A stretch of 64,000 nt of DNA, from positions 281,390-345,389 of the forward strand of contig CAINDA010000045.1 in NCBI GenBank assembly GCA_903847205.1. Direction: 5' to 3'. The position numbers and the translations under genes are program-made. This document shows positions 52,593-62,761 of the stretch, piece after piece. This DNA comes from an uncultured Bacteroidota bacterium (GTDB lineage Bacteria > Bacteroidota > Bacteroidia > 2-12-FULL-35-15). Position 1 is the first letter of the stretch; each line of letters starts with the position of its first letter. The notes below the pieces were generated by a model. It did no database searches, had not been told where the DNA came from, and worked only from the letters and a program-made list of their open reading frames with translations.

Positions 52593-54290
52593 ATGAAATT
52601 TTTAATTTCAATTTTCACTTTCATTTTTTCAGCTGCCTTATCAGCCCAAACACCAAAACAGACCATAGTTTCACCATCTATACCGAAAACTGCCGTTGCA
52701 ATTGCATCTCCAGTTACAGCAGCTTCAGCCGCTTCAAAACCAAAATTGGTTGTAGGTATTGTGATTGATCAAATGCGTTACGATTATATTTACCGCTATT
52801 GGGATAAATTTGGTAACGATGGTTTTAAAAGGCTTGTGAATGAAGGTTTTTTCTGCCGGAACACCAATTATAATTATGTACCAACCTATACCGGCCCGGG
52901 ACACACTTCTATTTATACCGGTACTACACCAGCGGTACACGGCATTATTGCGAATGATTGGTATGATAAAACAACCGGTAAAAATTTATACTGCGCCGAA
53001 GATGAAAATGTAAAAGGCGTTGGAACTACTGCGCCTGAAGGGAAACGCTCACCCGTGAACATGCTCACAACAACCATTACAGATGAACTGCACATTTCAT
53101 CGAACATGAAATCGAAAATAATCGGCATTGCATTGAAAGACCGAAGCGCTATACTGCCCGCCGGACATACCGCAAATGCTGCCTATTGGTACGATGGCAG
53201 CATCGGGAGTTTTATTACCAGCACTTACTATATGAAGGAGCTGCCATTGTGGGTGCAGGAGTTTAATAAAAAAGAACTGCCGAATAAATACTTGAGCCAG
53301 CCCTGGAACACATTGCTGCCGATTGATCAGTACACCGAAAGCGTTGCTGATGACAATAAATATGAATTCATCGGCAAGGGAGAAACAAAACCGGTGTTCC
53401 CGCATAACCTTCCTGAATTGATGAAACTCAATGGCGGCTTGAATATGATAAGGTCAACGCCTTTCGGTAATTCATTAACAAAAGATTTTGCTATCGAAGT
53501 TATTAAAAACGAAAACATGGGAAAGTCTTCAGTAACGGACTTTCTAGCAGTTTCTTTTTCGTCCCCTGATTATATCGGTCATGCATACGGTCCTAATTCT
53601 GTTGAGCAGGAAGATGATTATTTGCGTTTAGATAAAGATCTGGCCGAGCTTCTGAAATTTATTGATACACAGATTGGCAGGAATAATACGTTGATTTTTT
53701 TGACTGCAGATCACGCAGCGCCTGAAGTACCGGCCTATTTAATGGATTTAAAAATCCCTGCCGGTTATGTAACTGAAAATAAAATAATTGATTCGTTAAA
53801 AAAACATTTAGTAAAAACATACGGCGATACCTTGGTTCTTTCATTCAGTAATCAGCAGGTGTTTTTAAATCATAAAATGATTGAGTCTAAGAAGCTGGTG
53901 CTGCAGCAGGTTCAGGAAGATGTTGCTGCATTCTTGCTGACAATGCCTTCAGTTGCTGAAGTTCTCACATCTGCCACACTGAATAATTCATCATTCACAG
54001 AAGGCTCTCGTTACCTGATGCAGAAAGGCTTTAACGCAAAACGTTCCGGTGATGTATTAGTCAATTATCTTCCAGGCTGGATAGATTATATGCCCACCGG
54101 CACTACTCACGGCTCGCCATACAGCTATGACACGCACGTGCCCTTAATATTTTACGGCTGGAATATCAAGCAAGGCAGTTCTTCTGAACAGGTTTATATC
54201 ACTGATGTTGCCGCTACATTGTCGATGATGCTTAACATCCAGTTTCCGAATGGCTGCACTGGCAAGCCAATTTCTTTTTTAGTAAAATAA
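52593..54290 (+). CDS. PafA-like alkaline phosphatase
   Basis: A 565-residue periplasmic phosphatase with a signal peptide (about 1-19). The mature part starts VVGIVIDQMRYDYIYRYW (metal-binding Asp) and TYTGPGHTSIYTGTTP, where the first TG Thr is the nucleophile in PafA-type enzymes. Others: DYIGHAYGPNSVE (metal Asp/His), FLTADHAAPEVP and THGSPYSYDTHVPLIFYG (metal His). PafA enzymes are phosphate-insensitive and common in Bacteroidota for growth on phosphomonoesters. Length is usual. Confidence 0.9.
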   Translation: MKFLISIFTFIFSAALSAQTPKQTIVSPSIPKTAVAIASPVTAASAASKPKLVVGIVIDQMRYDYIYRYWDKFGNDGFKRLVNEGFFCRNTNYNYVPTYTGPGHTSIYTGTTPAVHGIIANDWYDKTTGKNLYCAEDENVKGVGTTAPEGKRSPVNMLTTTITDELHISSNMKSKIIGIALKDRSAILPAGHTANAAYWYDGSIGSFITSTYYMKELPLWVQEFNKKELPNKYLSQPWNTLLPIDQYTESVADDNKYEFIGKGETKPVFPHNLPELMKLNGGLNMIRSTPFGNSLTKDFAIEVIKNENMGKSSVTDFLAVSFSSPDYIGHAYGPNSVEQEDDYLRLDKDLAELLKFIDTQIGRNNTLIFLTADHAAPEVPAYLMDLKIPAGYVTENKIIDSLKKHLVKTYGDTLVLSFSNQQVFLNHKMIESKKLVLQQVQEDVAAFLLTMPSVAEVLTSATLNNSSFTEGSRYLMQKGFNAKRSGDVLVNYLPGWIDYMPTGTTHGSPYSYDTHVPLIFYGWNIKQGSSSEQVYITDVAATLSMMLNIQFPNGCTGKPISFLVK

Positions 54291-54320
54291 AAACAGACTG
54301 CAATAACGCAGAATAGTCTT

Positions 54321-54340
54321 GGCGCTTTGCGTCTTCGCGG
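54321..54340. repeat. Dispersed GCGTCTTCGCGG element
   Basis: GGCGCTTTGCGTCTTCGCGG between the PafA-like gene and the MFS gene, similar to elements at 49822 and 51128. Confidence 0.55.
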
Positions 54341-54354
54341 AAAAAAAATAAGGC

Positions 54355-55530
54355 ATGACTAAAGAAAAAATATTTACCCGCACCATTTGGTTACTCTCCT
54401 TTGTAAGTTTATTTAATGATGTCGGCAGTGAAATGTTAATTCCTGTAATGCCTATTTATTTAAAATCAATAGGCTTCACTGCCCTCTGGATCGGTATTTT
54501 AGAAGGAGCGGCTGAAGCAGTAGTCGGCGTTTCAAAAGGCTATTTCGGTAAATTATCGGATGAAAAAGGAAAGCGGCTTCCCTTTGTCCGGCTCGGATAT
54601 TTATTAAGCAATATTTCTAAACCGCTGCTCGCAATTTTTACTTATCCTGTTTGGGTTTTATTTATCAGGAGCGGTGATAAATTAGGAAAAGGAATTCGAA
54701 CAAGTGCCCGCGATGCAATGCTTTCGGATGAAAGTTCAAAAGAAAATAAAGGGAAGGTTTTTGGTCTTCATCGTGCTATGGATACAGTTGGTGCTGCCAT
54801 TGGGCCATTTTTAGCATTGGTCTTTTTATTTTTTTATCCCGAACATTACAAACCTCTTTTTTTACTTGCTTTTATCCCGGGGAGCATCGCTGTAATTTTT
54901 ACATTTTTAATTAAAGAAAAACAAAAAACTGTTCTTGTAAAATCTTCAAAAAGAAATTTTTTCTCCTACTTTTCTTATTGGAAATCAGCATCGCCGGAAT
55001 ATAAAAAACTAGTAAGCGGATTTCTATTATTCGCTCTGTTCAATAGTTCTGACGTGTTTTTACTGCTGATGTTAAAATTCAACGGGTTCGATGATCTGCA
55101 TATTATTGCAGTTTATATCTTTTACAATTTGGTCTATGCATTATTCTCTTTCCCTATGGGCTCTTTGGCTGATAAGTTAGGTATGAAAACAGTTTTTATT
55201 TTGGGGCTGTTTTTGTTTTCTGTTATGTATGCCGGGGTGGCTTTTGTTAAAAACGAAGGGATGTTATATGTTTTGTTTTTTGCTTATGGAATATATGCAG
55301 CAGCAACAGACGGCGTTTCAAAAGCCTGGATTTCTAAAATTGTTCCCTCTTCCGAAACGGCAACAGCTATGGGTTTTTATGCAAGCTGTAATAGCATATT
55401 ATTAATGATAGCGAGCAGTTTTGCCGGTTTAATATGGGTAAGCTTTAATCCTGCTGCAACATTTATAGTAACTGCTTCAGGGGTATTGGCAGTGATAGGA
55501 TATTTTATTTTTCTGAAGAAATCTTATTGA
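54355..55530 (+). CDS. MFS transporter
   Basis: A 391-residue major-facilitator protein with about 11-12 hydrophobic helices. The first loop signature is GKLSDEKGKRLPFVRLGYL between helices 2 and 3 (a variant of GxLaDrxGrkr), and GKGIRTSARDAMLSD is typical of a Bacteroidota MFS subfamily often annotated as unknown-specificity. Mirror motif GSLADKLGMKTVF lies in the second half. Substrate is not inferable. Facing gene ltaE ends 17 bp downstream on the opposite strand. Confidence 0.9.
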   Translation: MTKEKIFTRTIWLLSFVSLFNDVGSEMLIPVMPIYLKSIGFTALWIGILEGAAEAVVGVSKGYFGKLSDEKGKRLPFVRLGYLLSNISKPLLAIFTYPVWVLFIRSGDKLGKGIRTSARDAMLSDESSKENKGKVFGLHRAMDTVGAAIGPFLALVFLFFYPEHYKPLFLLAFIPGSIAVIFTFLIKEKQKTVLVKSSKRNFFSYFSYWKSASPEYKKLVSGFLLFALFNSSDVFLLLMLKFNGFDDLHIIAVYIFYNLVYALFSFPMGSLADKLGMKTVFILGLFLFSVMYAGVAFVKNEGMLYVLFFAYGIYAAATDGVSKAWISKIVPSSETATAMGFYASCNSILLMIASSFAGLIWVSFNPAATFIVTASGVLAVIGYFIFLKKSY

Positions 55531-55546
55531 AAATTTCAATAATGAA

Positions 55547-56620
55547 TTAAAAACTTTTAAAAACCTTCGAAATTTTATCAAGCATCTCATCCGTAAAATC
55601 CAAATGAGTAACAAAACGTACTGATTGTTTTCCAAAGCCTGATGCCTTTATATTTTCTAAGGCTAATTTTTCGATAAAATTTTCAGGCTTTATTTTTTCA
55701 TTCAAATTAAATATAATTATGTTGGTATCAACGGGAAGTAAATTATCAACATAACTCAACTCTTTAATTATAGTACTCAATTGCTTTGCTCGATTGTTGT
55801 CGTCTTTTAGGCGGAGTATATTATTATCTAATGCGTAAATGCCAGCTGCTGCAAGGTAACCAGCCTGCCTCATACCGCCGCCGAAAACTTTACGTACTCT
55901 CCTTGCCTTGCGTATAAATTCCTTATCACCCAACAAAACTGAGCCGATAGGTGCGCCCAGTCCCTTTGATAAACAGACAGAAATAGAATCAAAACAACTC
56001 CCGATTTCTAAAGTAGTTTTTTTAATATGATTTTCTGCTTCGATCTTATCTGAATGTGCTGCAAAAAATTCGGGTGATGAAATCTCCACAATTGCATTAA
56101 AAATTCTTGCTCCGTCTAAATGAAATTTTAAATTGTTTTTTCTGCAGACAGCAGCAAGTTCCTTCATCTGCGCAATTGAATAATAACTTCCTCCGGCCCG
56201 GTTTCCCGTATTTTCGATACATACAAGGCTGGTTCGTGTAAGCCAGTCAAAATTGGGGTTAATATTTTCTTCCACCTGCTGCATTGAAATCCGTCCTCTC
56301 TCCCCATGCAATAATTTCGCCTGTGCACCTGAATTAAACGAAATACCACCGCCTTCGTAATTATAAATATGCGCTGTAACATCGCAAAGCACTTCATCAC
56401 CGGGCAGAGTATGAACCTTAATTGCAATCTGGTTAGTCATGGTGCCGGATGGGCAGAACAGCGCAGCTTCCTTCCCAAAAAGCATAGCCGTTTTTTCTTC
56501 CAATGCATTAACGGTCGGCTCTTCTCCGAATACATCATCACCCACTTCTGCGCTGAACATTGCTTCCAGCATGCCTTTCGATGGTTTAGTAACAGTGTCG
56601 CTTCTTAAATCTACTATCAT
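55547..56620 (-). CDS. ltaE: Low-specificity L-threonine aldolase
   Basis: A 357-residue PLP enzyme beginning [20 protein letters not shown] and [18 protein letters not shown]. The PLP lysine is in [14 protein letters not shown] (about residue 214), with [15 protein letters not shown] and [10 protein letters not shown] upstream. It cleaves threonine and allo-threonine to glycine and acetaldehyde. Length matches the family. Confidence 0.95.
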   Translation of the reverse strand: MIVDLRSDTVTKPSKGMLEAMFSAEVGDDVFGEEPTVNALEEKTAMLFGKEAALFCPSGTMTNQIAIKVHTLPGDEVLCDVTAHIYNYEGGGISFNSGAQAKLLHGERGRISMQQVEENINPNFDWLTRTSLVCIENTGNRAGGSYYSIAQMKELAAVCRKNNLKFHLDGARIFNAIVEISSPEFFAAHSDKIEAENHIKKTTLEIGSCFDSISVCLSKGLGAPIGSVLLGDKEFIRKARRVRKVFGGGMRQAGYLAAAGIYALDNNILRLKDDNNRAKQLSTIIKELSYVDNLLPVDTNIIIFNLNEKIKPENFIEKLALENIKASGFGKQSVRFVTHLDFTDEMLDKISKVFKSF

Positions 56621-56701
56621 GATTTTATTGATTGTTCTGGAAAAACAAATGTTAGGTGAAATATACTGTATTCGTTATTCGAGAAGATTCGTAATTCGAT
56701 G

Positions 56702-57343
56702 TTATTTTTTTCTTACAAGCATCAGCCCGTCTCTGACTGGAAGCAGCATGTGTTCCACACGAATATCGGTATGGATTTTTTTATTGAAATCATCAATTGC
56801 TTTGGTATCCGCATTCATCTTTTCAGCCGCATCCAATACTTTTCCGCTCCACAATACATTGTCGGCGATAATGTATCCACCACGGCGCACTTTTTCAAAG
56901 ACTAAGTCGTAATAAGATGCATAATTTTTTTTGTCGGCATCTATAAAAACCAAGTCAAATGTTTCCTTTATTGACGGGATAATTTCCAAGGCATTTCCGA
57001 TATAGTAATTTATTTTATCGGTTAATCCTGCATCAGAAAAAAATGAACGTACCATTTTTTCTAATTCTTCATTAATATCAATGGTGTGCAGTTTTCCCCC
57101 TTCCTGTAAGCCTTGTGCCATGCAGATACCCGAATAGCCTGTGTAAGTGCCTATTTCCAAAATTTGTTTGGGCTGAATCATTTTACTGAGCATGCTCAAA
57201 AGATTACCCTGCATATGTCCCGAAAGCATCCTGGGCATCAATACATGTGCATGAGTATCACGGTTAAGTTTTTTTAAAACTTCAGATTCCGGCTGTGAAT
57301 GAGCCAAGGAGTAGGCTTCGATTTTCTCGTCAATAAATTCCAT
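56702..57343 (-). CDS. SAM-dependent O-methyltransferase
   Basis: About 213 residues from ATG 57343 (an upstream ATG adds 11 with no family resemblance). The SAM-binding glycine motif is ILEIGTYTGYSGICMAQGL, preceded by HVLMPRMLSGHMQGNLLS; the metal-binding DLVFIDADKKNY and IIADNVLWSGKV are typical of caffeoyl-CoA/catechol O-methyltransferase-like enzymes. In bacteria the substrate is often a catechol or tRNA hydroxyuridine (TrmR); not decided here. It sits upstream of ltaE on the same strand. Confidence 0.9.
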   Translation of the reverse strand: MEFIDEKIEAYSLAHSQPESEVLKKLNRDTHAHVLMPRMLSGHMQGNLLSMLSKMIQPKQILEIGTYTGYSGICMAQGLQEGGKLHTIDINEELEKMVRSFFSDAGLTDKINYYIGNALEIIPSIKETFDLVFIDADKKNYASYYDLVFEKVRRGGYIIADNVLWSGKVLDAAEKMNADTKAIDDFNKKIHTDIRVEHMLLPVRDGLMLVRKK

Positions 57344-57585
57344 TTTGTAAATTGTGTTGGATGCACGAATGTACATAATAGAATTGTTTCGATAAAACCA
57401 AAATGTTTTATATTTACGATTTGTAAACCCTTTATTTTTCGGAAGAATTTACGATATTTACAACTTATTAAAATAGAGATATAGTGAAATGGAGAATTGG
57501 AGAATTTAGTGTACCAATAATCTTTTCTTCAGCATTAAACTCTCTATTTCTCTAGATTTCTAATTCACTAATTCATTTTTAAAAC

Positions 57586-59262
57586 ATGTCAGAAGGAAGA
57601 CAAATTATTTTTTCGATGGTGAACGTAAGCCGTACGTTACCTGCAGGTAAAACTATCTTGAAAGATATTTACCTGTCGTTTTATTACGGGGCTAAAATTG
57701 GTATTTTAGGTTTAAATGGTTCTGGTAAATCTACCCTCCTTAAAATTATTGCGGGTGTTGAAAAAAATTATCAGGGCGAAATACATTTTTCTCCCGGTTA
57801 TAAAATCGGCATGCTGGAGCAGGAACCTCAATTAGATAACTCTAAAACTGTTATTGAAATTGTACGTGAAGGTGCGCAGGAACATGTAAATATTTTGAAA
57901 GAATATGAAGATGTAAATAACAAATTTGCTGAGGAAATGACGGCTGAAGAAATGGATAAGCTCATCAACCGCCAGGCAAAATTGCAGGATCAGATTGATC
58001 AGCTGGATTTATGGAACCTTGATAACCGCCTGGAGCAGGCAATGGAAGCATTGCGCTGTCCGGAGAGTGATACACCGGTTGTAAATTTATCGGGCGGGGA
58101 ACGCAGGCGCGTTGCATTATGCCGTTTATTGATTCAGGAACCTGAAATTTTATTGTTAGATGAGCCAACCAACCATTTAGATGCAGAGTCCGTGGACTGG
58201 CTGGAGCAGCATCTTCAGGGTTATAAAGGAACTGTAATTGCTGTAACCCACGACCGTTATTTTCTTGATAATGTTGCAGGATGGATTTTAGAATTAGACC
58301 GCGGCGAAGGTATTCCATGGAAAGGAAATTATTCTGACTGGCTGGAGCAGAAACAAAAACGTTTGGCGCAGGAAGAGAAAACAGAAAGCAAGCGCCAGAA
58401 AACATTATTGCGTGAGCTGGATTGGGTGCGTCAGGGCGCGAAGGGACGGCAGTCCAAATCGAAAGCACGTTTGCAGAATTATGAAAAAATGCTTGGTGCC
58501 GATGCAAAAGCAACAGAAGAAAAATTAGAATTATTTATTCCAAACGGGCCTCGTTTGGGTAACGAAGTAATTGAAGCCATTGATGTTTCAAAAGCTTTCG
58601 GCGATAAATTATTATACGAACATTTAAATTTTAAACTGCCTCCTGCCGGAATAGTCGGTATTATAGGCCCTAACGGTGCCGGTAAAACTACTTTGTTCAG
58701 GATGATTATGAAGCAGGAAACACCTGATACCGGCGAATTTAGAGTCGGTTCAACGGTTAAAATAGCCTATGTTGATCAGTCGCATACAGAAATTGATCCT
58801 AATAAAACTATTTTTGAAGCGTTAACTGGCGGAAGCGAAAACATTGTAATAGGCGGTCAGACATTGAATTCAAGAGCCTATGTTTCTAAGTTTAATTTCA
58901 ACGGTTCCGATCAAGGAAAAAAATGCGGCATACTTTCAGGCGGAGAGCGCAATCGTCTGCATTTGGCTTTGACATTGAAAAAGGAGGCTAACGTGCTGCT
59001 ACTCGATGAGCCTACAAATGATTTGGACGTTAATACGCTTCGTGCATTAGAAGAAGGTTTAGAAAATTATGCCGGTTGTGCTGTTGTCATTTCCCACGAC
59101 CGCTGGTTTCTCGATCGTATATGTACGCACATACTTGCATTTGAAGGTAATTCGCAGGTGTATTATTTCGAAGGAGGGTATTCCGAATACGAAGAAAATA
59201 AGAAAAAACGTTTAGGTAATGTTGAACCTAAACGTGTTCGTTATAAAAAAATAGCTGTGTAA
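57586..59262 (+). CDS. ettA: Energy-dependent translational throttle protein EttA
   Basis: A 558-residue ABC-F protein with two ATPase domains. Walker A motifs GLNGSGKSTLL (about 44-54) and GPNGAGKTTLF (about 364-374), signatures LSGGERRRVALCRLL and LSGGERNRLHLALTL, both followed by LLLDEPTN. Between them lies a basic linker (RELDWVRQGAKGRQSKSKAR). It binds the ribosomal E site and tunes translation according to ADP/ATP. Family length is about 555. Confidence 0.96.
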   Translation: MSEGRQIIFSMVNVSRTLPAGKTILKDIYLSFYYGAKIGILGLNGSGKSTLLKIIAGVEKNYQGEIHFSPGYKIGMLEQEPQLDNSKTVIEIVREGAQEHVNILKEYEDVNNKFAEEMTAEEMDKLINRQAKLQDQIDQLDLWNLDNRLEQAMEALRCPESDTPVVNLSGGERRRVALCRLLIQEPEILLLDEPTNHLDAESVDWLEQHLQGYKGTVIAVTHDRYFLDNVAGWILELDRGEGIPWKGNYSDWLEQKQKRLAQEEKTESKRQKTLLRELDWVRQGAKGRQSKSKARLQNYEKMLGADAKATEEKLELFIPNGPRLGNEVIEAIDVSKAFGDKLLYEHLNFKLPPAGIVGIIGPNGAGKTTLFRMIMKQETPDTGEFRVGSTVKIAYVDQSHTEIDPNKTIFEALTGGSENIVIGGQTLNSRAYVSKFNFNGSDQGKKCGILSGGERNRLHLALTLKKEANVLLLDEPTNDLDVNTLRALEEGLENYAGCAVVISHDRWFLDRICTHILAFEGNSQVYYFEGGYSEYEENKKKRLGNVEPKRVRYKKIAV

Positions 59263-59312
59263 TATTAATTATCCAATTATCAAATGAAGGATTGCAAGTA
59301 CTGAATAAATTG

Positions 59313-61433
59313 ATGAAAAAATTTCTTTACATAATTCTTTTTTTTATATCCTTTCAGGCAGCAGGGCAGTTAACGCCTAAGCAGGAGCATGCTGTTGACT
59401 CATTGAAAATCCTCATCAATACTGTCCAGCATGACACAATTAAAATAAACGCCTACAAAGCTTGGGATGATATTATATATGTTTCGGACCCGAAACTTGA
59501 CCAGGAGCTTAATCAAAAAATTATAGATCTGGCTGAAGAGAGTCTGAAAAATGAATCTCTAAGTATAGCTGAGAAAAAAACTTTAAAAAAAGCCTTGTCT
59601 TATGGATTGAATAGTCTTGGGATTATTTATTACAATAAAGGCGATATCGTCAGGGCAGTAAATTTTTATTCTCAAAGTTTGAAAACGCGGCAGGAAATAG
59701 GCGATAAGAAAGGCGTTGCGGGCACATTGAATAACCTTGGCATCATCAGTCAGGATCAGGGCGACTATTCAAAAGCGATTGATTATTACACACGCAGCCT
59801 GAAAGCAAATGAAGAAATAGGTAATAAAAAGGGAGAAGCAAATTCCTTAAGCAATATCGGCAGAATTTATTTTGATCAGAAGGATAATGTAAATGCGATG
59901 GATTATCAAACACGCAGTCTTCAGATTAGAATTGAAATTAATGATAAAACGGGAATCGCGAATGTTCTTAATATTATCGGCAATATTTATAAAGTTCAAG
60001 GTAATAAAACCAAAGCCATGGAATACTGCACCCGCAGTTTAAAACTCAGCGAGGAGATTGGTGATAAATATTTAATGGCTTTGGCCCTATGTAATATTGG
60101 ACTTATTTATAGAGACCGAGGCGATAATGAAAACGCGATTGATTATTTAAACCGGAGTTTAATAATGTTTGAAGAAATCGGAAATAAAAAATCTGTTGCC
60201 GCCTCCCTTGTCAGCATTGGCAGCTTGTATACGAAAAAGGATGAAATTGAAAAAGCTGCTGAATTATTTCAAAAAGCACTATCTATTGCAAGAGGCGCCG
60301 CGTTTGTAGATATAACCAGAGATGCAAGCAAATCATTGTCTGATATCTATAAAAAAAGCGGTAAGTATAAAGAGGCACTTGAATTATATGAGCTTCACAT
60401 CATGATGCGTGATAGCATCATGAGTGAAAAAAGTCAGAAGGATGTCATGAAACAGGAGATGAAGCATAACTATGATAAACAAAAGGAACTTGATGCAAAA
60501 GAATATGATAAACAGATTGCAGTTTCTGCCGAAAGGGAGCAAAACCAGAAGGTAATTAGGAATGCTATTGCAGGAAGCTTAGTGCTTGTAATGGTGTTTG
60601 CTGCCTTTGTTTTTAACCGTCTTCGTTTTACCCGCAATCAAAATAAGGTGATTGAAGAGCAGAAAAATTTGGTGGAAGGAAAGCAGAAAGAAATTCTTGC
60701 TTCAATAACCTATGCAAAACGGCTGCAAGAAGCTATTTTACCTCCTGATTCTTTTGTTAAAGAAAATCTTCCCCAGAGTTTTATACTTTATATGCCGAAA
60801 GACATTGTAGCCGGCGATTTTTATTGGATGGAGCAGAAAGAAAAGGTAACGCTGATTGCCGCAGCCGACTGCACCGGACATGGCGTTCCGGGAGCGATGG
60901 TCAGCGTGGTTTGCAGCAATGCATTAAACAGGGCTGTTTTGGAATTCGGATTAACTGAACCGGGAAAAATACTTGATAAAACGAGGGAGCTGGTATTGGA
61001 AACTTTTTCAAGAAGCGATAAAGATGTAAAAGACGGAATGGACATTTCACTCGTCTCTATTGATACCTATTCTAAAGAAATAAAATGGAGCGGCGCTAAT
61101 AATCCATTATGGTATATAACCAATGGCTCGCTTAAAGAAATAAAAGCAGACAAGCAGGCAATTGGAAAAACGGAAAATCCTCTTCCTTTTACAACACATT
61201 CAATACAATTAAAAAAAGGCGATTCGCTTTATCTCTTTTCAGATGGTTATGCCGATCAGTTTGGAGGAGCAAAAGGAAAAAAACTGAAGAAAAAAGTTTT
61301 AAAGGAAATGCTCCTCCAGCATTCGCAGCTTTCTCAGAGCGAGCAAAAAGAAAAATTAGAAACGTCCTTCCTTAATTGGAAAGGAGCGTTTGAACAAGTT
61401 GACGATGTTTGTTTGATTGGTGTGAAAATATAA
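59313..61433 (+). CDS. TPR-repeat SpoIIE/PP2C-type phosphatase
   Basis: From ATG 59313 about 706 residues (an upstream TTG adds seven before the signal peptide). Order: signal peptide (MKKFLYIILFFISFQAAGQ), six to seven tetratricopeptide repeats (about 90-350; LNNLGIISQDQGDYSKAIDY type), one membrane helix (about 420-440, NAIAGSLVLVMVFAAFVFNRL), a coiled region, and a SpoIIE phosphatase domain (about 485-705) with YMPKDIVAGDFYWMEQ, ADCTGHGVPGAMVS and DGMDISLVSID. Periplasmic TPRs likely sense a signal and control the cytoplasmic phosphatase acting on an anti-sigma antagonist. No partner is encoded nearby. Confidence 0.9.
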   Translation: MKKFLYIILFFISFQAAGQLTPKQEHAVDSLKILINTVQHDTIKINAYKAWDDIIYVSDPKLDQELNQKIIDLAEESLKNESLSIAEKKTLKKALSYGLNSLGIIYYNKGDIVRAVNFYSQSLKTRQEIGDKKGVAGTLNNLGIISQDQGDYSKAIDYYTRSLKANEEIGNKKGEANSLSNIGRIYFDQKDNVNAMDYQTRSLQIRIEINDKTGIANVLNIIGNIYKVQGNKTKAMEYCTRSLKLSEEIGDKYLMALALCNIGLIYRDRGDNENAIDYLNRSLIMFEEIGNKKSVAASLVSIGSLYTKKDEIEKAAELFQKALSIARGAAFVDITRDASKSLSDIYKKSGKYKEALELYELHIMMRDSIMSEKSQKDVMKQEMKHNYDKQKELDAKEYDKQIAVSAEREQNQKVIRNAIAGSLVLVMVFAAFVFNRLRFTRNQNKVIEEQKNLVEGKQKEILASITYAKRLQEAILPPDSFVKENLPQSFILYMPKDIVAGDFYWMEQKEKVTLIAAADCTGHGVPGAMVSVVCSNALNRAVLEFGLTEPGKILDKTRELVLETFSRSDKDVKDGMDISLVSIDTYSKEIKWSGANNPLWYITNGSLKEIKADKQAIGKTENPLPFTTHSIQLKKGDSLYLFSDGYADQFGGAKGKKLKKKVLKEMLLQHSQLSQSEQKEKLETSFLNWKGAFEQVDDVCLIGVKI

Positions 61434-61448
61434 ATATTAAATTTTTAT

Positions 61449-61456
61449 TATATTTG
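61449..61456 (+). promoter_or_regulatory. -7 promoter box for the first lipoprotein
   Basis: TATATTTG matches TAnnTTTG exactly, 31 bp before the ATG at 61488. No matching -33 element is seen. Confidence 0.45.
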
Positions 61457-61487
61457 CTTTACTTTAAAAGTATCGTCAAAAAAAAAC

Positions 61488-62474
61488 ATGAAAAATAAAA
61501 AAATAATTTTAGGTAGCATAACAGCGGTATTAATTGCCGTCTCCATAATTGCAGGCTGTAAAAAAAAGGAAGATGCACCAGTACCAGTTCCTGCTCCGCA
61601 TGCTCTTACTGCTGACAGCCCGGCGAAGCAGTCCCAGAAAGCCGGCGATCAATTAAATTTCGAGAATGAAACTAATCAGGCTATGGATGACTGTAATTCT
61701 GCACTGCAGGGCGTTTCAACAACAAGAGGTACTCAGACTTTTTCATTTTGTAATGTAACAATCGATTCATCCCAGCAGGCACTTGGGAAAATTAAATTAA
61801 CATATACCGGAAACGACTGTTATAACACAAAACTTCGTTCGGGTGTTATTGAAATTCAGCTTCCTTTTGCTAATGGGCATGTAACTACCTGGTCAACTGC
61901 CGGGGTAACTTCCTCGCTTACCTTCATTAACTATAAGGTTACATATATTGCTTCCGGGAAAAGCCTGCTCTTCAATGGAATTCATAAAGTTACCAACATT
62001 AACGGCGGCGGATTAGTGCAGCTTTATTTTGGAACTCCGATTATTCATAAAATAAGAGCGGCTATGCAGGTTGCATTTGATGATAGTACTGCCGTGACGT
62101 GGAATGTTGCAAGAAAAAGAACTTTTACTTATACCAACAGTCTGCAAAAAGTGTGGGGCTCTGAAGCAGGAGATACAATAATGGGCGGTTATAACCATGT
62201 GGCAATTTGGGGAATTAATAGAATAGGAGAGCATTTTACCTTTGATGTACCAACAGATATTACGTATGATATTTATTACTTATCAGGTTCAAATTCCTGC
62301 ATTTATAGACCCTTGCACGGCCAGTTAATCGATCACGGTGTATCACATGAAATTACTGTTGATTACGGAGTTGATTCAAGCGGTACTGCGCAGACTTCCG
62401 GCTGCCCTTACGGATATAAAATCAGCTGGACTGATTCTAATGGCAGCCTTCATTTTGTACTTCCTTATTTGTAG
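61488..62474 (+). CDS. Lipoprotein of unknown family (first of tandem pair)
   Basis: A 328-residue lipoprotein: hydrophobic start, lipobox IIAGC (Cys about 24) then KKK. A low-complexity linker follows (VPVPAPHALTADSPAKQSQK). Then comes NFENETNQAMDDCNSALQGV and STTRG, which reappears nearly unchanged in the gene at 62762, and a beta-rich domain with GVSHEITVDYGVDSSGTAQT and SGCPYGYKISW. It is probably in the outer or inner membrane facing the periplasm or outside. No known domain recognised. Confidence 0.8.
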   Translation: MKNKKIILGSITAVLIAVSIIAGCKKKEDAPVPVPAPHALTADSPAKQSQKAGDQLNFENETNQAMDDCNSALQGVSTTRGTQTFSFCNVTIDSSQQALGKIKLTYTGNDCYNTKLRSGVIEIQLPFANGHVTTWSTAGVTSSLTFINYKVTYIASGKSLLFNGIHKVTNINGGGLVQLYFGTPIIHKIRAAMQVAFDDSTAVTWNVARKRTFTYTNSLQKVWGSEAGDTIMGGYNHVAIWGINRIGEHFTFDVPTDITYDIYYLSGSNSCIYRPLHGQLIDHGVSHEITVDYGVDSSGTAQTSGCPYGYKISWTDSNGSLHFVLPYL

Positions 62475-62493
62475 TTTTTAAATTTAATTTTTT

Positions 62494-62528
62494 AATAAAA
62501 CCCTTTCTGAAAAGATAAGGGTTTTATT
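62494..62528 (+). terminator. Intrinsic terminator between the tandem lipoprotein genes
   Basis: AATAAAACCCTT and AAGGGTTTTATT form a perfect 12-bp stem with an 11-nt loop, followed by TTTT. The two genes are therefore transcribed separately. Confidence 0.88.
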
Positions 62529-62629
62529 TTTTGAAATTCTTTAGAACAGTAATCTCCGTTTGAAAGAATTGATTTTAAAGCAGTGTATGTGTTTGATAGG
62601 ATTAAAAGATCGAATTTCAAAAATTATAT

Positions 62630-62637
62630 TATATTTG
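62630..62637 (+). promoter_or_regulatory. -7 promoter box for the second lipoprotein
   Basis: TATATTTG again, identical to the box before the first lipoprotein gene, but here about 124 bp upstream of the ATG, giving a long leader. Confidence 0.4.
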
Positions 62638-62761
62638 TTTAAGTATTCAATTTTTATGAAAAATTTTTTTTATCACGCTGTATTAAACCTTTTAAAAATT
62701 GCAGAGTCGCAACGCTGAATTCTTTTAAGTAAATAGTATAAACCTTAAAAAATCCCCAACC

